Shown here piece by piece: positions 34,701 through 44,958 of a stretch of DNA of 64,000 nucleotides (position 1 is the stretch's first letter; the number at the start of each line of letters is the position of its first letter). Source of the DNA: Apteryx mantelli. Its lineage: Eukaryota > Chordata > Aves > Apterygiformes > Apterygidae. The position numbers and the translations under genes were made by a program. The notes beneath the pieces were generated by a model. It saw only the letters and a program-made list of their open reading frames with translations, was not told the origin of the DNA and made no database searches. Location of the stretch: assembly GCF_036417845.1 (NCBI RefSeq), contig NC_089978.1, positions 136,952,288 to 137,016,287 on the forward strand, read 5' to 3'.

Positions 34701-37700
34701 GAGCAGTGGATGGAGGAACACAAGTAACCTTATCATCAGTGAAGAAGAGAAGACAATGAATCGGCTACTCCTCAGAGACCCTTTAAGGAGAAAGATGAGT
34801 CCGTTGTCTCTGGTGCAAAACTCGCCAAGATGACAAAGAGTAACTAACTCTCCCCTCGGAGAGATCTGTTGGGCGGGGGAGGCAGGAGTCTTTCCTAAGA
34901 TCAAAAAAGTCTTCAGCCAGGACTCTTCTCAACAGGGAAACACAGGTGGTTTCTTGCTAAACTCCCCTTTCCCAAATATCTTCCTCTTGAAACATGAGGT
35001 CTTCTGTTTCAACTGACCTTTCTTTTCTTGAGGAATACCAGAGCCTCTGATCTGATCCTAATCTGCTAATATGATGTTTCTTCCCACAGGAAACAGGTGC
35101 TTCCTATACTCCATCCCCTCAGGCAGATGCACAGCTGGGAGAAGTAGAGAACTTGGAGGATTTTGCATTACGCCCTGCACCCCGTGGTATTACAATCAAA
35201 TGTCGAATCACTAGAGATAAGAAGGGAATGGACCGGGGCTTCTTCCCTACTTATTACATGCATCTGGAAAGGGATGACAACAGAAAGGTATTGGGACCAG
35301 CGCACAGTATCTTGGCTATTGTACTCCTACCACAGACTGTTTTTGGTGTAATGGGGAGCAGTGCATAAACTGGTAAGAAATCAGAAGCAGAGGAGAAAAA
35401 GCATGCTGATGAGAACAGCTTATATTTGGCAAGGCGCTAAGCAAGGTTTAGAAGCAATAATAAAATGAAAGCTGAAATACAAAAGTATAAAAGCGTAAGG
35501 GATAAAGGAGAACAAAGGGACTGAGTTGTTCCAAAAGAAAAGGAGGGCAGACAAAAAATTAAAGTTGCTTTGAATCTAGACTGTTGAGGGGGCTGATTGG
35601 AGGATTAGGATTTCAGGCTGTTCACTTGTGGAAGAGGTCAAAAGTGTGGAGACAGTAGTAACAGCACAAAGCAAAAAGGGGAATGGGTGAGGGGAAACAG
35701 CTGAGAGTTTGGGTAGCAATGCCTAGCTATGCATCTGGGTTCTTTGAAAACTCCAGCCTTGATCAAAGTTTTGTCTTTCCAGACATTCCTTCTTGCAGGG
35801 CGAAAGCGGAAAAAGAGCAAAACGTCCAATTACCTCATATCAGTTGACCCAACTGACTTATCTCGGGAAGGGGAAAGTTTCATTGGAAAACTCAGGTGAG
35901 AGCCACAGATGAAAAACAGAGACAAATATACAGCTTCTGCGGTAGGAGAGATTGGATTTTCATTTTAGCTGACTTGGAATTGCGAATAGCAGTCTGGTCT
36001 CAATTCAGAAAGAATGAACTTGCCTCATCCTGGTTAATGTAATCTGTATTCACCTGGGTTGGCAACCTTTCTTCAGAGTTACCATTCAACGGTGCAATTT
36101 AGAGAAGGAATCCCGTCTTGATGCTTTTCCAGGACAGGTTACAAGCTTAGTTTACTATGGACTCTTCTGTTGAAGCTCCTTAGTGAGCTGACGATAGGAA
36201 GATTCAGATGGGAGTGCCTGGAGATGTGTAAGTGGTTTCGCTGTGCTGCACAGCTACCTTTAGAAGATGACAAAATTTTCCACTGACACATCTCTCTCTT
36301 TCTGTCTCTTCCCATTACCTGACATTAGGTCAAACCTCATGGGAACTAAATTTACAGTTTATGATCATGGAGCTAGCCCAATCAAGGCACAAGATCTAGT
36401 GGAAAAGGCTCATACTCGACAGGAGCTTGCAGCCATTTGTTATGTAAGTAGTGCTTCTCCCCTTTTGCCCCCTTTCCTTTTTTGTAGCCTGGCTTCCAAG
36501 GAAGCTAGGCTCACAAAATCATGCTGTCTGGCAACTTCCCCTATTTAACTTTTGAACTAGCCGACAAATTTCAACCAGATTGGACAAAGGGCAGAGGCCT
36601 CAAAGAAAAGTTCCAAGTTTCATGAAAAAAATCAGTGCTGGGGTAGGGAAGGAGGGAGAGAGACCCAAACTAATATATTCACTGAGGGAAAGATGCCAGT
36701 GTGAGCACATTCATTACCTGTTCTGAGCTTGCTACCTGACCCATCATCAGGCATGTGGCCAGCCAACATATCCTTGACCTGGAGCCAGGCACAGCATGAT
36801 TTGCCTTTTGCTCAGCTGGTATCTGGTGGACATTAAGAAGGAACTGGTGGTACCATGTGAAGGAGAGGTATTTTTGGCAGGACTAAAGGTATTGTGGTGG
36901 ATAGGAGAGAGCTGGTATTATTTCAGTAGCAGCATGTTGTTAGGAAAGGTATGTTACCAGGGGAAATCATGATTCACTAGCTGTGTCCTAAACATGTTCT
37001 CTTATTCTGATCTTGTGGATAACCTCAATCCAGGCTATGGAGAGGGGAGGCACTTGTAGCCACATCACTCTAGAATTATGTGAAGATTCGCAAGCTGCAT
37101 TGTTTCATATTTCAGTCCTGAAGTTTGAGGTCTGGAAGGAAAACTTGAGATTCTTCACTAAATGATAGTCAGCCAAGTAGAGGGATTTTTATCTTTACTA
37201 TAGTTACAGCAGCAGAAATTTAAAGGGGTATTAGTCTACTGGAGCATGATCCTGATCTTTTTGCTAATGGTCTTAATGGCACTTGGGAAAAAAAAAAAAA
37301 AAGAAAGATGAGATAATTCCAGTACTAACCTGTTTATGTAAATGTCACTGGATGTTTTCTTTGCATACAGTATTCTTCACTTCCCTGCCTAATTGTGCAG
37401 TGAGGTGTTAAAATGAGCAGACAATATAAAGCCAGCTTTTCAGAATTCTGAAGGTCTGAAATGTTTTATCTACATCAAATTATTAAAGTTTACATATGAA
37501 TAAAATCAGTACCCTGGTTCTCATATGTACCCCTAGATTTTCTGAAATGAGATAATAGAGGTTGCACCTCCAAAGACTTATTCTGTGTCTGTACTAGCAC
37601 ATTAGAAGAAGCTGTATAACTTCTATTAATCAGTATTTCTAAAAGAGCCTGGTTTTGTTTGTTTTTTGGGGAGTTGTTTTGTTTGTTTTTAATCTGTTCT

Positions 37701-40700
37701 TTGGGAATTTTAAAGGTTATTATTGACATGATGTTACAGAGCACCTTAAATGGACTGGATGGTTAAGAGACCAAGAAAGACCATTTTTCTTTGCTTTATA
37801 CCCAGTCCACTTGCAGCAGTCTCTTGCTGCACTTTCAGATAGATCTGCTTGTCTTAAAATTGAAGCTCAGATAGATCCTGACTACTTTGCTTTCTGGGTC
37901 TGTTCTTCATCATTTATAAAAGAGCACAATTTCAGAGAAAATTGTAGATATACTCTTAAACAAAAATAACAGAGCCTAAAGATAAATAAGTCATTCATTC
38001 TCCAGGAACATTCTAGCCTAAGTGGTGGTCGTTTAGATAATATAAAGACCCAGTCAAAGACCCATCAATTTTATCACATTTAAGCCTTGTTCACTAGCAA
38101 TATTTTAGCATCTTTTTGTCTCAAATGCAAAAATTTTTGCCTGAGATCACCCTTGTCTGATTTTATTGTAAATGTTTGTTTCATTAGAACAATACAGGTG
38201 TGCTACAAGTTAAGTAAGTAGAACTATGTACGTCTTTTAATACAGCTCTCAAAATGGAGAGAGGCAGCTATTCTCAGTAGTTAAACACAATTGCAGTTAG
38301 ATAACTGCTAGTACAGTTGTAGCTAACAAATCTCTAAAAAACAGTACAGATGTGGATTCAAGATCAGCCTTGCTGTCTTTCCTTCTGTGAGATGGAGTAT
38401 CTAATTTCCTGAAAATAATGTCTCTCCTTGTCTTTCAGGAAACCAATGTGTTAGGATTCAGGGGTCCCAGGAAAATGTCTGTGATCATTCCAGGAATGAA
38501 TAAGAATCATAAGCGAATTCCAGTCCGGCCACGAAATGTGAGTTTGGTCATGTTTCAGTCTGGAGGAAGAGGTTAGAACTTTCTCCTAGAGATCTGGCTG
38601 CTACTGACAATTGTGGTTGTCAGAGCAAGGTTGTTGATGGCAAGGATTGTTAGTATGTTTCATGGGCAGTACACTTTTTACAGTGCAATGTAAAGGTCTT
38701 GATTAATGTCCTTGCATTTTGCCTCATTTGTAGCCTTTTGAATAGTGTTTGTATCCTTACTTGCTGTTTAGTTGGACCTTATCTAGCTGTTTATTTAGCT
38801 ATTGCAATGACTATTGTATCTTGTTGCTATTGCGCCTACAACCCCTTCTCATAGACAGGACACTTATGCTGAGAGTTGTATCAACACAGAACAAATTTGC
38901 ACCTCCCAAAAGCTTAAATTTAGTCAAATATGATTTACAAGAGATGGATAGTAGCCCACAGAAAGATTGAGGCAGTATTTTGGTGTAGTAGCAAGAGTGT
39001 AAGTACATTTGTGATCAGAATGTTGTCAATCTCTTTGTAGGAATCACAGAAAAAGAGGATTCTGTACTGAGAAACTGGGATGAAAAGGATGGAGTTTTGT
39101 GCTGGCTATTTAGTAAGGACTTCTCATACATGTGGGAGATTTTCTAGTTAAAAGCTTACAAGGACAGGCCACTTGGGAGGGATATAGGGACGTCATGCGA
39201 GTATGCAGGGATGGTACTAGGAAGGCCAAGGCCCATTTGGAGTTTAATCTGGCAAGGGCTGTCAAGAACAGCAAGAAGGGCTTCTTTAAATACAACAGCA
39301 ACAAAAGGAAGACTAGGGAGAATGTGGGCCCACTGCTGAATGGGGCAGGGCCCTAGTGATGAAGGATAGAGAAGGCAGAGATACTGAATGCCTTCTTTGT
39401 TTCAGTCTTTACTGCTGAGACCAGCCCTCAGAATCCCAGAGAGCCTGATAGACCAGAGGGCTGTGCTGCCATTCAGAGGGACCTCAACAGGCTGGAAAGA
39501 TGGGCAGAGGGGAACCTTATGAAGTTCAATAAAGGCAAGTGCAAAGTCCTGCATCTAGGGAGGAATAACCCCCTGCACCAGCACAGGCTGGGGGCTGACC
39601 TGCTGGAAAGCAGCTCTGCGGAGAAGGACCTGGGAGTGCTGGTGGTCACCAAGTGGACCATGAGCCAGCAACATGCCTTTGTGGCCAAGAAGGCCAATGG
39701 TATGGACTGTATTAGGCAGAGAGTTGCCAGCAGGTCGAGGGAGGTAATCCTCCTCCTCTACTCAGCCCTCATGAGGCTGCATCTGGAGTATTGTGTCCAG
39801 TTTTGGGCTCCCCAATACAATAGAGACATGGAGCTACTGGAGTGAGTCCAGCAAAGGGCTACTAAGATGATTAATGGGCTGGAGCATTTCTCCTATGAGG
39901 AAAGGCTGAGAGAGCTGGGCCTGTTCAGCCTGGAGAAGAGAAGGCAGAGAGGGGATCTTATCAACGTAAGTACCTGAAGGGAGGGTGTAAAGAGGATGGA
40001 GCCAGACTCTTTTCAGTGGTGCCCAGTGACAGGACGTGAGGCAACGGGCACAAACTGAAACACAGGAAGGTCCGTCTGAACATGAGGAAAAACTTCTTGA
40101 CTGTGAGGGTGACAGAGCACTGGAAGAGGTTGCCCAGAGAGGTTGTGGAGTCTCCTTCTCTGGAGATATTTAAAAGCTGTCTGGACAGGGTCTTGGGCAA
40201 TGTGCTCTAGGTGACCCTGCTTGAGCAGGGGGGTTGGACTAGTTGATCTCCAGAGGTTCCTTCCAACCTCAACCATTCTGTGATTCTGTGAGAAGTGTAT
40301 TTGAAGTGTATTTGAACGGTGCATGGCCGTTCTTAGTTGGTGGAGCGATTTGTCTGGTTAATTCCGATAACGAACGAGACTCTGTCATGCTAACTAGTTA
40401 CGCGACCCTTTCACTGTGAGGGTGACAGAGCACTGGAAGAGGTTGCCCAGAGAGGTTGTGGAGTCTCCTTCTCTGGAGATATTCAAAACCCGCCTGGACA
40501 CGATCCTGGGCAATGTGCTCTAGGTGACCCTGCTTGAGCAGGGGGGTTGGACTAGATGATCTCCAGAGGTCCCTTCCAACCTCAACCATTCTGTGATTCT
40601 GTGAAGATGTTTTAGTGTGGGATGAAAAAGACTTCTGGTTCAGATCCCTTAGTGTGGGTTTCATGTTTAGTGTAATAGAGAAGAGGGCAGTGGCAGGAAA

Positions 40701-42955
40701 GATGGAGTAAACAGAGAGACATGGTCAGTGTTATAAGCTAGAAAATAGTATTGCAGCAATGTTTTGAGTGGATATGAGAAGAGAGAAAAGAATCTTTAAG
40801 AGTGGAAACTAAGAGTCATAAGAGTCTGGAAAAAAGATTTAATTCTGTGGATGGGCAGGAGAATTGAATCTGGAGATGGTCACTGATTCATCATCTCTCT
40901 ATAGGTATTTCCATCTCCACCAAACAGTACAGTAACCATTTCATGGCCCTGCCTTTATTTTTCTCTCCCATTTTCCCCAATGTTTTGTTAGCAGGTAAGC
41001 ATGGTGGCAGTGGTCAAGGCTGAAATACAAAGTTGTTCTGAGATGTTGTCAAAGCCTGCAGGGTAGCAGTTTGACATTTCGTTTTTGCTTCCTTCTCCGT
41101 AGTCTGATGCCATCAGTTAAGCAATACTGTCCCCACTTTAAAGGAGAAAAAATTGCATTTCTAAATGCAGTTTGGCAACTATTCTCGAAGTTCTCTTTGC
41201 ATGTTTATAAAAGCAGACAAATATAAAAATAAAGATATAAAGTAAGTAGATTAACTTGAACAATAAGCTTTAATGAAAATATAAAAATTGATTATCCTCA
41301 AAAATCCATTATCATATCTGTATATACTAGTACTAAAACATCTGCCATAGTTGTATTTGCTAGACCTGCACAAGAGGTTTTTTCCAGATCATCTCCTTCC
41401 CATTAAATAACTTCAGTTTGGATTCTTTTTCTTGGTAGCTTTTAGCTTATATTATTTCAGGCTGGATTTTATTTGTTGCATAACTTTTAAAATTAAATCA
41501 TAGGTCATGTGTTTTCCTCACTACTGTTGGCAGCTCCTTATAATTCCCTCTGTTTCTCAAACATAATGTGTTGTTTTACCTTTTTTTTTTTTCTCTCTCT
41601 CTCTCTCGTCTCTGTGTTTCTTATTTTATTTCTCTTATTAGACCTGGTAGAATGACATTTAACCTACTTAAGGCATACTTGCAGCCCACTGTAGCCTTTA
41701 GACTTCCTACAGAAACACCCTAGGGCCTGGCACTCTGGAGTTAAATTAGATGATTTTTCTTTGTTTAAAAGTTGGAGATCCTGTCGGAGAAAGCTTATGT
41801 GAGTCTTGGAAATGATTCCTGCCAGCAGGGTGATAGTCTGTGGAAAAAATAAATACCTGTGACCTGTGGAGCTCACACTTGTTCTCTTTCGCTCTTTTTT
41901 TTCTTCTTTGGTTAGAGATATGATGATAGGTTATTGAGGGGAAAGAAACCCTTGGACTGGAAATGTGGGAAAGTATCTGCCTGGTACCTGTAGGATATTT
42001 TCAGTAGGACAAAGTTTAAGTGCTGTCATTGTGTTCCCTCAAACACAGAATGACTTTCAAGTGATAGAGTGCATACACTTGAGAGGCAGTACTTGAAAAC
42101 AGAGCCGTTCCAAATCTGATAAACATATTTATTTCTTCTGAACAGGAGCATGAGAGTCTGCTATCAAAGTGGCAAAACAAAAACTTGGAGAACCTCATTG
42201 AGCTACACAACAAGGCTCCAGTCTGGAATGATGATACTCAATCCTATGTTTTGAACTTCCATGGGAGAGTCACTCAGGCCTCAGTGAAGAACTTCCAGAT
42301 TGTCCATGACAATGACCGTAAGAGTCTCTTGGAGAGCTTGTGGGGCTGTCATTACAACAGGGAAATCCCAGTATATTTTGTGAGGTTTGGGAGATGTAGG
42401 ACACCCTTCCTGGAGAAGGGAGACTGAGTGGAGAAATTCAGCCCAGGGGATACTGGGGACTTCTGATCTATCAAGCAAATGATATGAGACTTCCCTTTTT
42501 CTGAGGTGGGTGCAGAGGCTGCTGTCCACAGCTGCACCAAAATAGGGGACAAATGCAAGCCTCCTGAAGGGAAAGAAAAGGATTAACATGACACCTTCTG
42601 CCCAACCAAATAGTGGTTTGAGCCTTGGCTCTGTGAAAGAAGGTAATCCCAGCAACACAGTCACTCTAGAGAACAGATTTTAAGGCCAATTTGGTAAGAA
42701 GGAATAGATACACCAACCACATATATTTGGTATTGTTTGACTCCTGGTTTGATTTGTTTGTTTGTAGTTTTTTTGCCTCCATGTGAAATTGCTGTTCTCT
42801 GAGTCTTTCTTTTTTCCCCAGCTGACTACATTGTGATGCAGTTTGGTCGTGTAGCAGAAGATGTGTTCACTCTGGACTATAATTACCCTCTCTGTGCTCT
42901 CCAGGCCTTTGCTATTGGACTTTCCAGCTTTGATAGTAAATTGGCCTGTGAATGA
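10728..42955 (+). CDS. TULP3: TULP3, tubby-like protein 3 (complete, 11 coding exons)
   Basis: TULP3 binds PI(4,5)P2 at membranes through its tubby domain and the IFT-A complex through its N-terminus. It ferries GPR161 and other membrane cargo into primary cilia, which restrains Hedgehog signalling. Eleven exons (41, 52, 163, 177, 134, 198, 113, 115, 99, 172 and 134 nt) join in frame to 465 residues plus stop; human is 442. The N-terminal helix (about 14-44) with KKQRKKRL is the IFT-A/nuclear-localisation region, residues 50-205 are variable and acidic, and the tubby domain spans about 211-465 and ends in the signature [15 protein letters not shown]. The K-L-R pair corresponding to human K268/R270, needed for phosphoinositide binding, is present at K291/R293. 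Confidence 0.96.
14541..14573. repeat. alternating purine-pyrimidine tract
   Basis: CTGTGTGTGTGTG followed by TGCGCATGCG and TGTGTGTG makes 33 bp of nearly perfect alternation, a sequence class able to adopt Z-form DNA. It is a microsatellite inside TULP3 intron 1. Confidence 0.75.
23520..23560. repeat. perfect inverted repeat, 14-bp arms, 13-nt loop
   Basis: ACTTTTAACCACTT at 23520-23533 is the exact reverse complement of AAGTGGTTAAAAGT at 23547-23560. The stem is too short for a typical microRNA precursor. It could be a remnant of a small inverted-repeat element. Confidence 0.8.
24870..24904 (+). repeat. CT-rich simple repeat
   Basis: CCCTCTCTCCCTCTCTCTCT and related units, 1 kb upstream of TULP3 exon 2. 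Confidence 0.8.
25891..25942 (+). CDS. TULP3: TULP3 coding exon 2
   Basis: This 52-nt exon has acceptor TTTCCCAG and donor CAG/GTAATG. With the carried AG it encodes [18 protein letters not shown], which aligns with the human SVFHEEMMKMRQAKLDYQ helix used for IFT-A binding. Confidence 0.93.
25943..30594 (+). other. TULP3 intron 2
   Basis: No gene or clear interspersed repeat was recognised. A 36-bp-period imperfect duplication (GAGATAAAAAGC..TAAC) lies at 29060-29118. Confidence 0.5.
30595..30757 (+). CDS. TULP3: TULP3 coding exon 3
   Basis: The exon encodes [26 protein letters not shown] through to DVTLH plus one nucleotide. The basic KKQRKKR cluster (37-43) and VQPNPEA block are hallmarks of TULP3 N-termini. 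The acceptor is ATTTCACAG and the donor is G/GTAAGT. Confidence 0.95.
30758..32650 (+). other. TULP3 intron 3
   Basis: No gene was recognised. An A-rich tract grading into an AAT repeat lies at 32402-32432. Confidence 0.5.
32402..32432 (+). repeat. poly-A / (AAT)n tract
   Basis: About 15 A followed by AAT triplets form a simple repeat in TULP3 intron 3. Confidence 0.85.
32651..32827 (+). CDS. TULP3: TULP3 coding exon 4
   Basis: The exon starts GC ATT GAT GGA, so that with the carried G it reads GIDGPAA, the same as human. It covers the variable acidic linker and ends LQEILQKR plus one nucleotide at donor GAG/GTAAGA. The acceptor is GGCCTGCAG. Confidence 0.93.
32828..34367 (+). other. TULP3 intron 4
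   Basis: A poly-T run lies at about 32872-32890 and a perfect 12-bp hairpin (TGAAACTACTCA / TGAGTAGTTTCA, 7-nt loop) at 33325-33355. No gene is seen. Confidence 0.5.
33325..33355. repeat. perfect 12-bp hairpin with 7-nt loop
   Basis: The arms TGAAACTACTCA (33325-33336) and TGAGTAGTTTCA (33344-33355) are exact reverse complements. The role is unknown. Confidence 0.8.
34368..34501 (+). CDS. TULP3: TULP3 coding exon 5
   Basis: With the carried G the exon reads [18 protein letters not shown]..., matching the human ISESVNFDEE motif, and continues through a Ser-rich stretch to LKSSE. The acceptor is TTCTGACAG and the donor is GAA/GTAAGT, phase 0. Confidence 0.92.
34502..35089 (+). other. TULP3 intron 5
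   Basis: Short unique intron; nothing else recognised. Confidence 0.5.
35090..35287 (+). CDS. TULP3: TULP3 coding exon 6: start of tubby domain
   Basis: Sixty-six codons in phase 0. After a variable 21-residue lead, [20 protein letters not shown] begins the tubby domain, followed by [19 protein letters not shown]. The acceptor is TTCCCACAG and the donor is AAG/GTATTG. Confidence 0.96.
35288..35782 (+). other. TULP3 intron 6
   Basis: Short unique intron; nothing recognised. Confidence 0.5.
35783..35895 (+). CDS. TULP3: TULP3 coding exon 7
   Basis: The exon encodes [20 protein letters not shown] and [13 protein letters not shown] plus AG. The phosphoinositide-contacting K-L-R (human K268/R270) sits at the very end, and its arginine codon is split across the junction with exon 8. 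The acceptor is CTTTCCAG and the donor is CAG/GTGAGA. Confidence 0.96.
35896..36328 (+). other. TULP3 intron 7
   Basis: Unique intron of 433 nt; nothing recognised. Confidence 0.5.
36329..36443 (+). CDS. TULP3: TULP3 coding exon 8
   Basis: The exon encodes (R)[20 protein letters not shown] and [12 protein letters not shown] of the tubby barrel. The acceptor is GACATTAG and the donor is TAT/GTAAGT. Confidence 0.95.
36444..38438 (+). other. TULP3 intron 8
   Basis: AT-rich, with an A run at about 37288-37302. No gene or interspersed repeat was recognised. Confidence 0.5.
38439..38537 (+). CDS. TULP3: TULP3 coding exon 9
   Basis: The exon encodes 33 residues, [20 protein letters not shown] and [13 protein letters not shown], a segment nearly invariant in tubby proteins up to IIPGM and variable after it. 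Phase 0 on both ends; acceptor CTTTCAG, donor AAT/GTGAGT. Confidence 0.95.
39130..40290 (+). mobile_element. CR1 LINE, 5'-truncated and internally deleted
   Basis: The copy encodes broken pieces of CR1 ORF2: a linker segment ([21 protein letters not shown]) and a late reverse-transcriptase/C-terminal segment ([13 protein letters not shown] and [20 protein letters not shown]), with stops such as at 39356 and 39843. The main reverse-transcriptase core expected between these parts is missing at about 39462. It ends with the CR1 3' terminus, two copies of ATTCTGTG, at 40290. It is non-autonomous and dead. Its left edge is approximate. Confidence 0.9.
40318..40408 (+). pseudogene. 18S rRNA fragment (about 91 bp)
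   Basis: The fragment includes GCATGGCCGTTCTTAGTTGG, TTAATTCCGATAACGAACGA and TGCTAACTAGTTACGCGACC, all in the correct order and spacing of the 3' major domain of vertebrate 18S rRNA. From memory I see one difference, T instead of G at 40384. This is far too short to be functional rRNA. Confidence 0.92.
40318..40603 (+). mobile_element. 18S rRNA-CR1 chimeric retroinsertion
   Basis: Positions 40318-40408 read as 18S rRNA, and from 40409 the sequence is a CR1 3' end (CACTGTGAGGGTGACAGAGC through to two ATTCTGTG units at 40603). The order, ncRNA at the 5' side and LINE 3' end at the 3' side on the same strand, is what template switching during target-primed reverse transcription would leave. 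It starts 27 bp after the end of the neighbouring CR1 copy and is less diverged from typical CR1 than that copy. No clear target-site duplication is visible. Confidence 0.85.
41580..41609 (+). repeat. poly-T / (CT)n tract
   Basis: About 13 T followed by eight CT units, 500 bp upstream of exon 10. Confidence 0.85.
42146..42317 (+). CDS. TULP3: TULP3 coding exon 10
   Basis: The exon encodes [28 protein letters not shown]... and [17 protein letters not shown] plus one nucleotide, the conserved C-terminal half of the tubby barrel. The acceptor is TTCTGAACAG and the donor is ACC/GTAAGA. Confidence 0.96.
42318..42821 (+). other. TULP3 intron 10
   Basis: Intron of 504 nt; nothing else recognised. 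Confidence 0.5.
42822..42955 (+). CDS. TULP3: TULP3 terminal coding exon
   Basis: With the carried C the exon reads [20 protein letters not shown]...[11 protein letters not shown] followed by TGA at 42953-42955. The C-terminal hydrophobic helix typical of the tubby barrel is complete. The acceptor is TTTTTCCCCAG. Confidence 0.97.
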
Positions 42956-43705
42956 GCGAGACAACAGACTTGAGACATGGAACTCACTGTCATCCCTGCA
43001 TCTTGTTGTATGAGTTCCAGGTGGAGTAATGAGAAACACACTGGGGATGGGAGGGAACTGGAGGACAAATTTCTGCAGACTTATTAGAAAGTAAATAGCA
43101 GGCCTAAGGGCATTGTGGTAGTCAACAGTAGACTATCTTGGGAGACTGTCCCAAGACGGAGCACTCTTTGTACGTATTGTGGAAGAACAAGGCATATGCA
43201 TAATGTTTTTGTAGTCAGTATTAATACTGCTTTCAAAATTCTGAAACAGATGCTGCATGAGAGCAGGCTAAGAAATTTAGGCTACTAATTGGAACGTGTT
43301 CAGCTGGAATTAGAAAAATGGTGGTTTAGTGTCCATATACCTTGGATCTTCAGCAGTGCCCCTGGAGCTGATGCTGCTGATCTTACTCAGTTCCTGAAGA
43401 GATTAATTCAGAGAAAGGAGGATAGTTATGGTATGTATTCTATTTTGCTCTGTGTGTTATCTTGCTGTCTGTTACAACATTCACAGAAACAGAGGGAAGG
43501 GTTCAGCTTATGCCTCTGTGCAATTGTAGGTAGTATTCAACGAATAAAGAGCTGGAATGAGACACTGGTTTTAATAATCCACTTCTCTCTTACTCTGAAG
43601 AATGGTTCTCTGTTAAGGCTGATGGTCAAGTTCCCTTTCATTATTCTAATTGCTCCATATCCCTTGACGATCTTTTTACCAAATAAAGAAGAATCAGATC
43701 TCCAA
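42956..43705 (+). other. TULP3: TULP3 3' UTR with two AATAAA signals
   Basis: AATAAA occurs at 43543-43548 and 43682-43687, the first two candidate polyadenylation signals after the stop. Either would give a 3' UTR of roughly 0.6-0.75 kb. An open frame inside this stretch shows no protein similarity I recognise. Confidence 0.55.
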
Positions 43706-44917
43706 TAGTCCCTTCTTAGTTGGTGATATTATATCATATCCATTCTTTCTCTTATTCTTAACTGCTTGAAAAATGAGATTGAATAGATGATAGAATCTGA
43801 CTGAATTTGGCTGAAGGTAGTATTGTAACAATTTACAGTACTATTCCTGAAAAGTAGTGTTCTGACTGAACAGTAGTAGTGTTCTGACTCTAAGCAGATC
43901 AGGATTTTTATTTTTTTTTTCAATTTGTATACTGTTTGTAAAATTTGTCACATTTTTAGGAATAAGCTACTGGCTGAATTCATTTTTTGTTTAACATAAT
44001 ATCTCAAATCATGACCTATTGAAATATATTTTATGTAAATATTTTTAATCTGAATATAGGAAGGAGAAACCTCTTTCCAAAGGAGAGTACGGGTGTTTTC
44101 AAAGGCACCAGTAAGTTTAAAAAAAAGTTGCATCATGGGGTTCTGCAATGTGTCCTTCTGCTGTTCCATATTTAATGCTGGATTGTACAACATGGAGAAT
44201 GCAGGACCTAGCATGGAACATTTCTTGATTGAAATCGCCTTGACTCATCAGAGTGAATTGCTGCACACTGTCATGTAAGCTTCATAGTCCACACATCTGC
44301 TGCGTACTAAAGCAAAGAACAGCTACTAGCTTGCCTATTTTGTGACATTATGCATATCCATGATGATTCTGGAAAACTGTATCCCTCCATTGAACCAAGA
44401 ATAGGTGTTCTCCTATTGCATATTGTCATTGTCAGCAGACTAGCTCTGTTTCATGCTCCCAAAGGCCAGCTTTATTGTTTTTGGTCTCCTGAGTCCTCAC
44501 AGTGGTAGATACCACGTGGTCTTTCAAAATAATGAAAATTTGTAAAGACATTTTCTGATATTGCCAGGAAAAAAAATATTGATCATACTTATGTGTAACT
44601 CTGTATTTAACTGTAAATTGTGAATTGTTGCTGAGGGCTCCAGCTCTAGAAAATGCTTCTCTCTGATGCCCATTCTACATTAGCTGGGGAGCTGTTGTCT
44701 TGAGAGTGATCTCATTGGCAGAGCACTTGACAAAGAGAAATCGAATTGTATGTGTCTTCTGTGCTTGTGTACTTCATGCTCTTCAGCCTCGGAACAAGAC
44801 CTGGCAGTGTTTTCCAGCTGTGCTCTGATGAGTTCTCGCCTGATGGCTCTGCACTCCCTTTACCCTTCCAGAAAAACTAAGAAATCGGTTCAAAATCTGT
44901 CTTGATCGTTTTTGGGT

Positions 44918-44958
44918 TTTTTTTTTTTTTTGGGGGGGGGGGTTGTTTGTTTGTTTGT
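44918..44958 (+). repeat. poly-T / poly-G / TTTG compound tract
   Basis: About 14 T, then about 10 G, then GTTT units: a composite simple repeat likely to vary in length. Confidence 0.85.

Larger units (their letters stand above)
38538..42145 (+). other. TULP3 intron 9 with CR1 cluster
   Basis: The intron carries a 5'-truncated CR1 LINE, an 18S rRNA-CR1 chimera, and a T-run plus (CT)n tract at 41580-41609. The CR1-type insertions are in the same orientation as the gene. Confidence 0.7.

Noticed and set aside
39519-39845. 108-codon ORF considered as a host gene
   Set aside because: The translation is the late reverse-transcriptase segment of the CR1 LINE, with stops and deletion on both sides.
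40318-40408. A functional rRNA gene or rDNA unit
   Set aside because: Only about 91 bp of 18S sequence is present, flanked directly by CR1 and intron DNA.
43289-43708. 139-codon open frame after TULP3
   Set aside because: It lies in the TULP3 3' UTR, starts at TTG, and overlaps both AATAAA signals. The composition is not protein-like.
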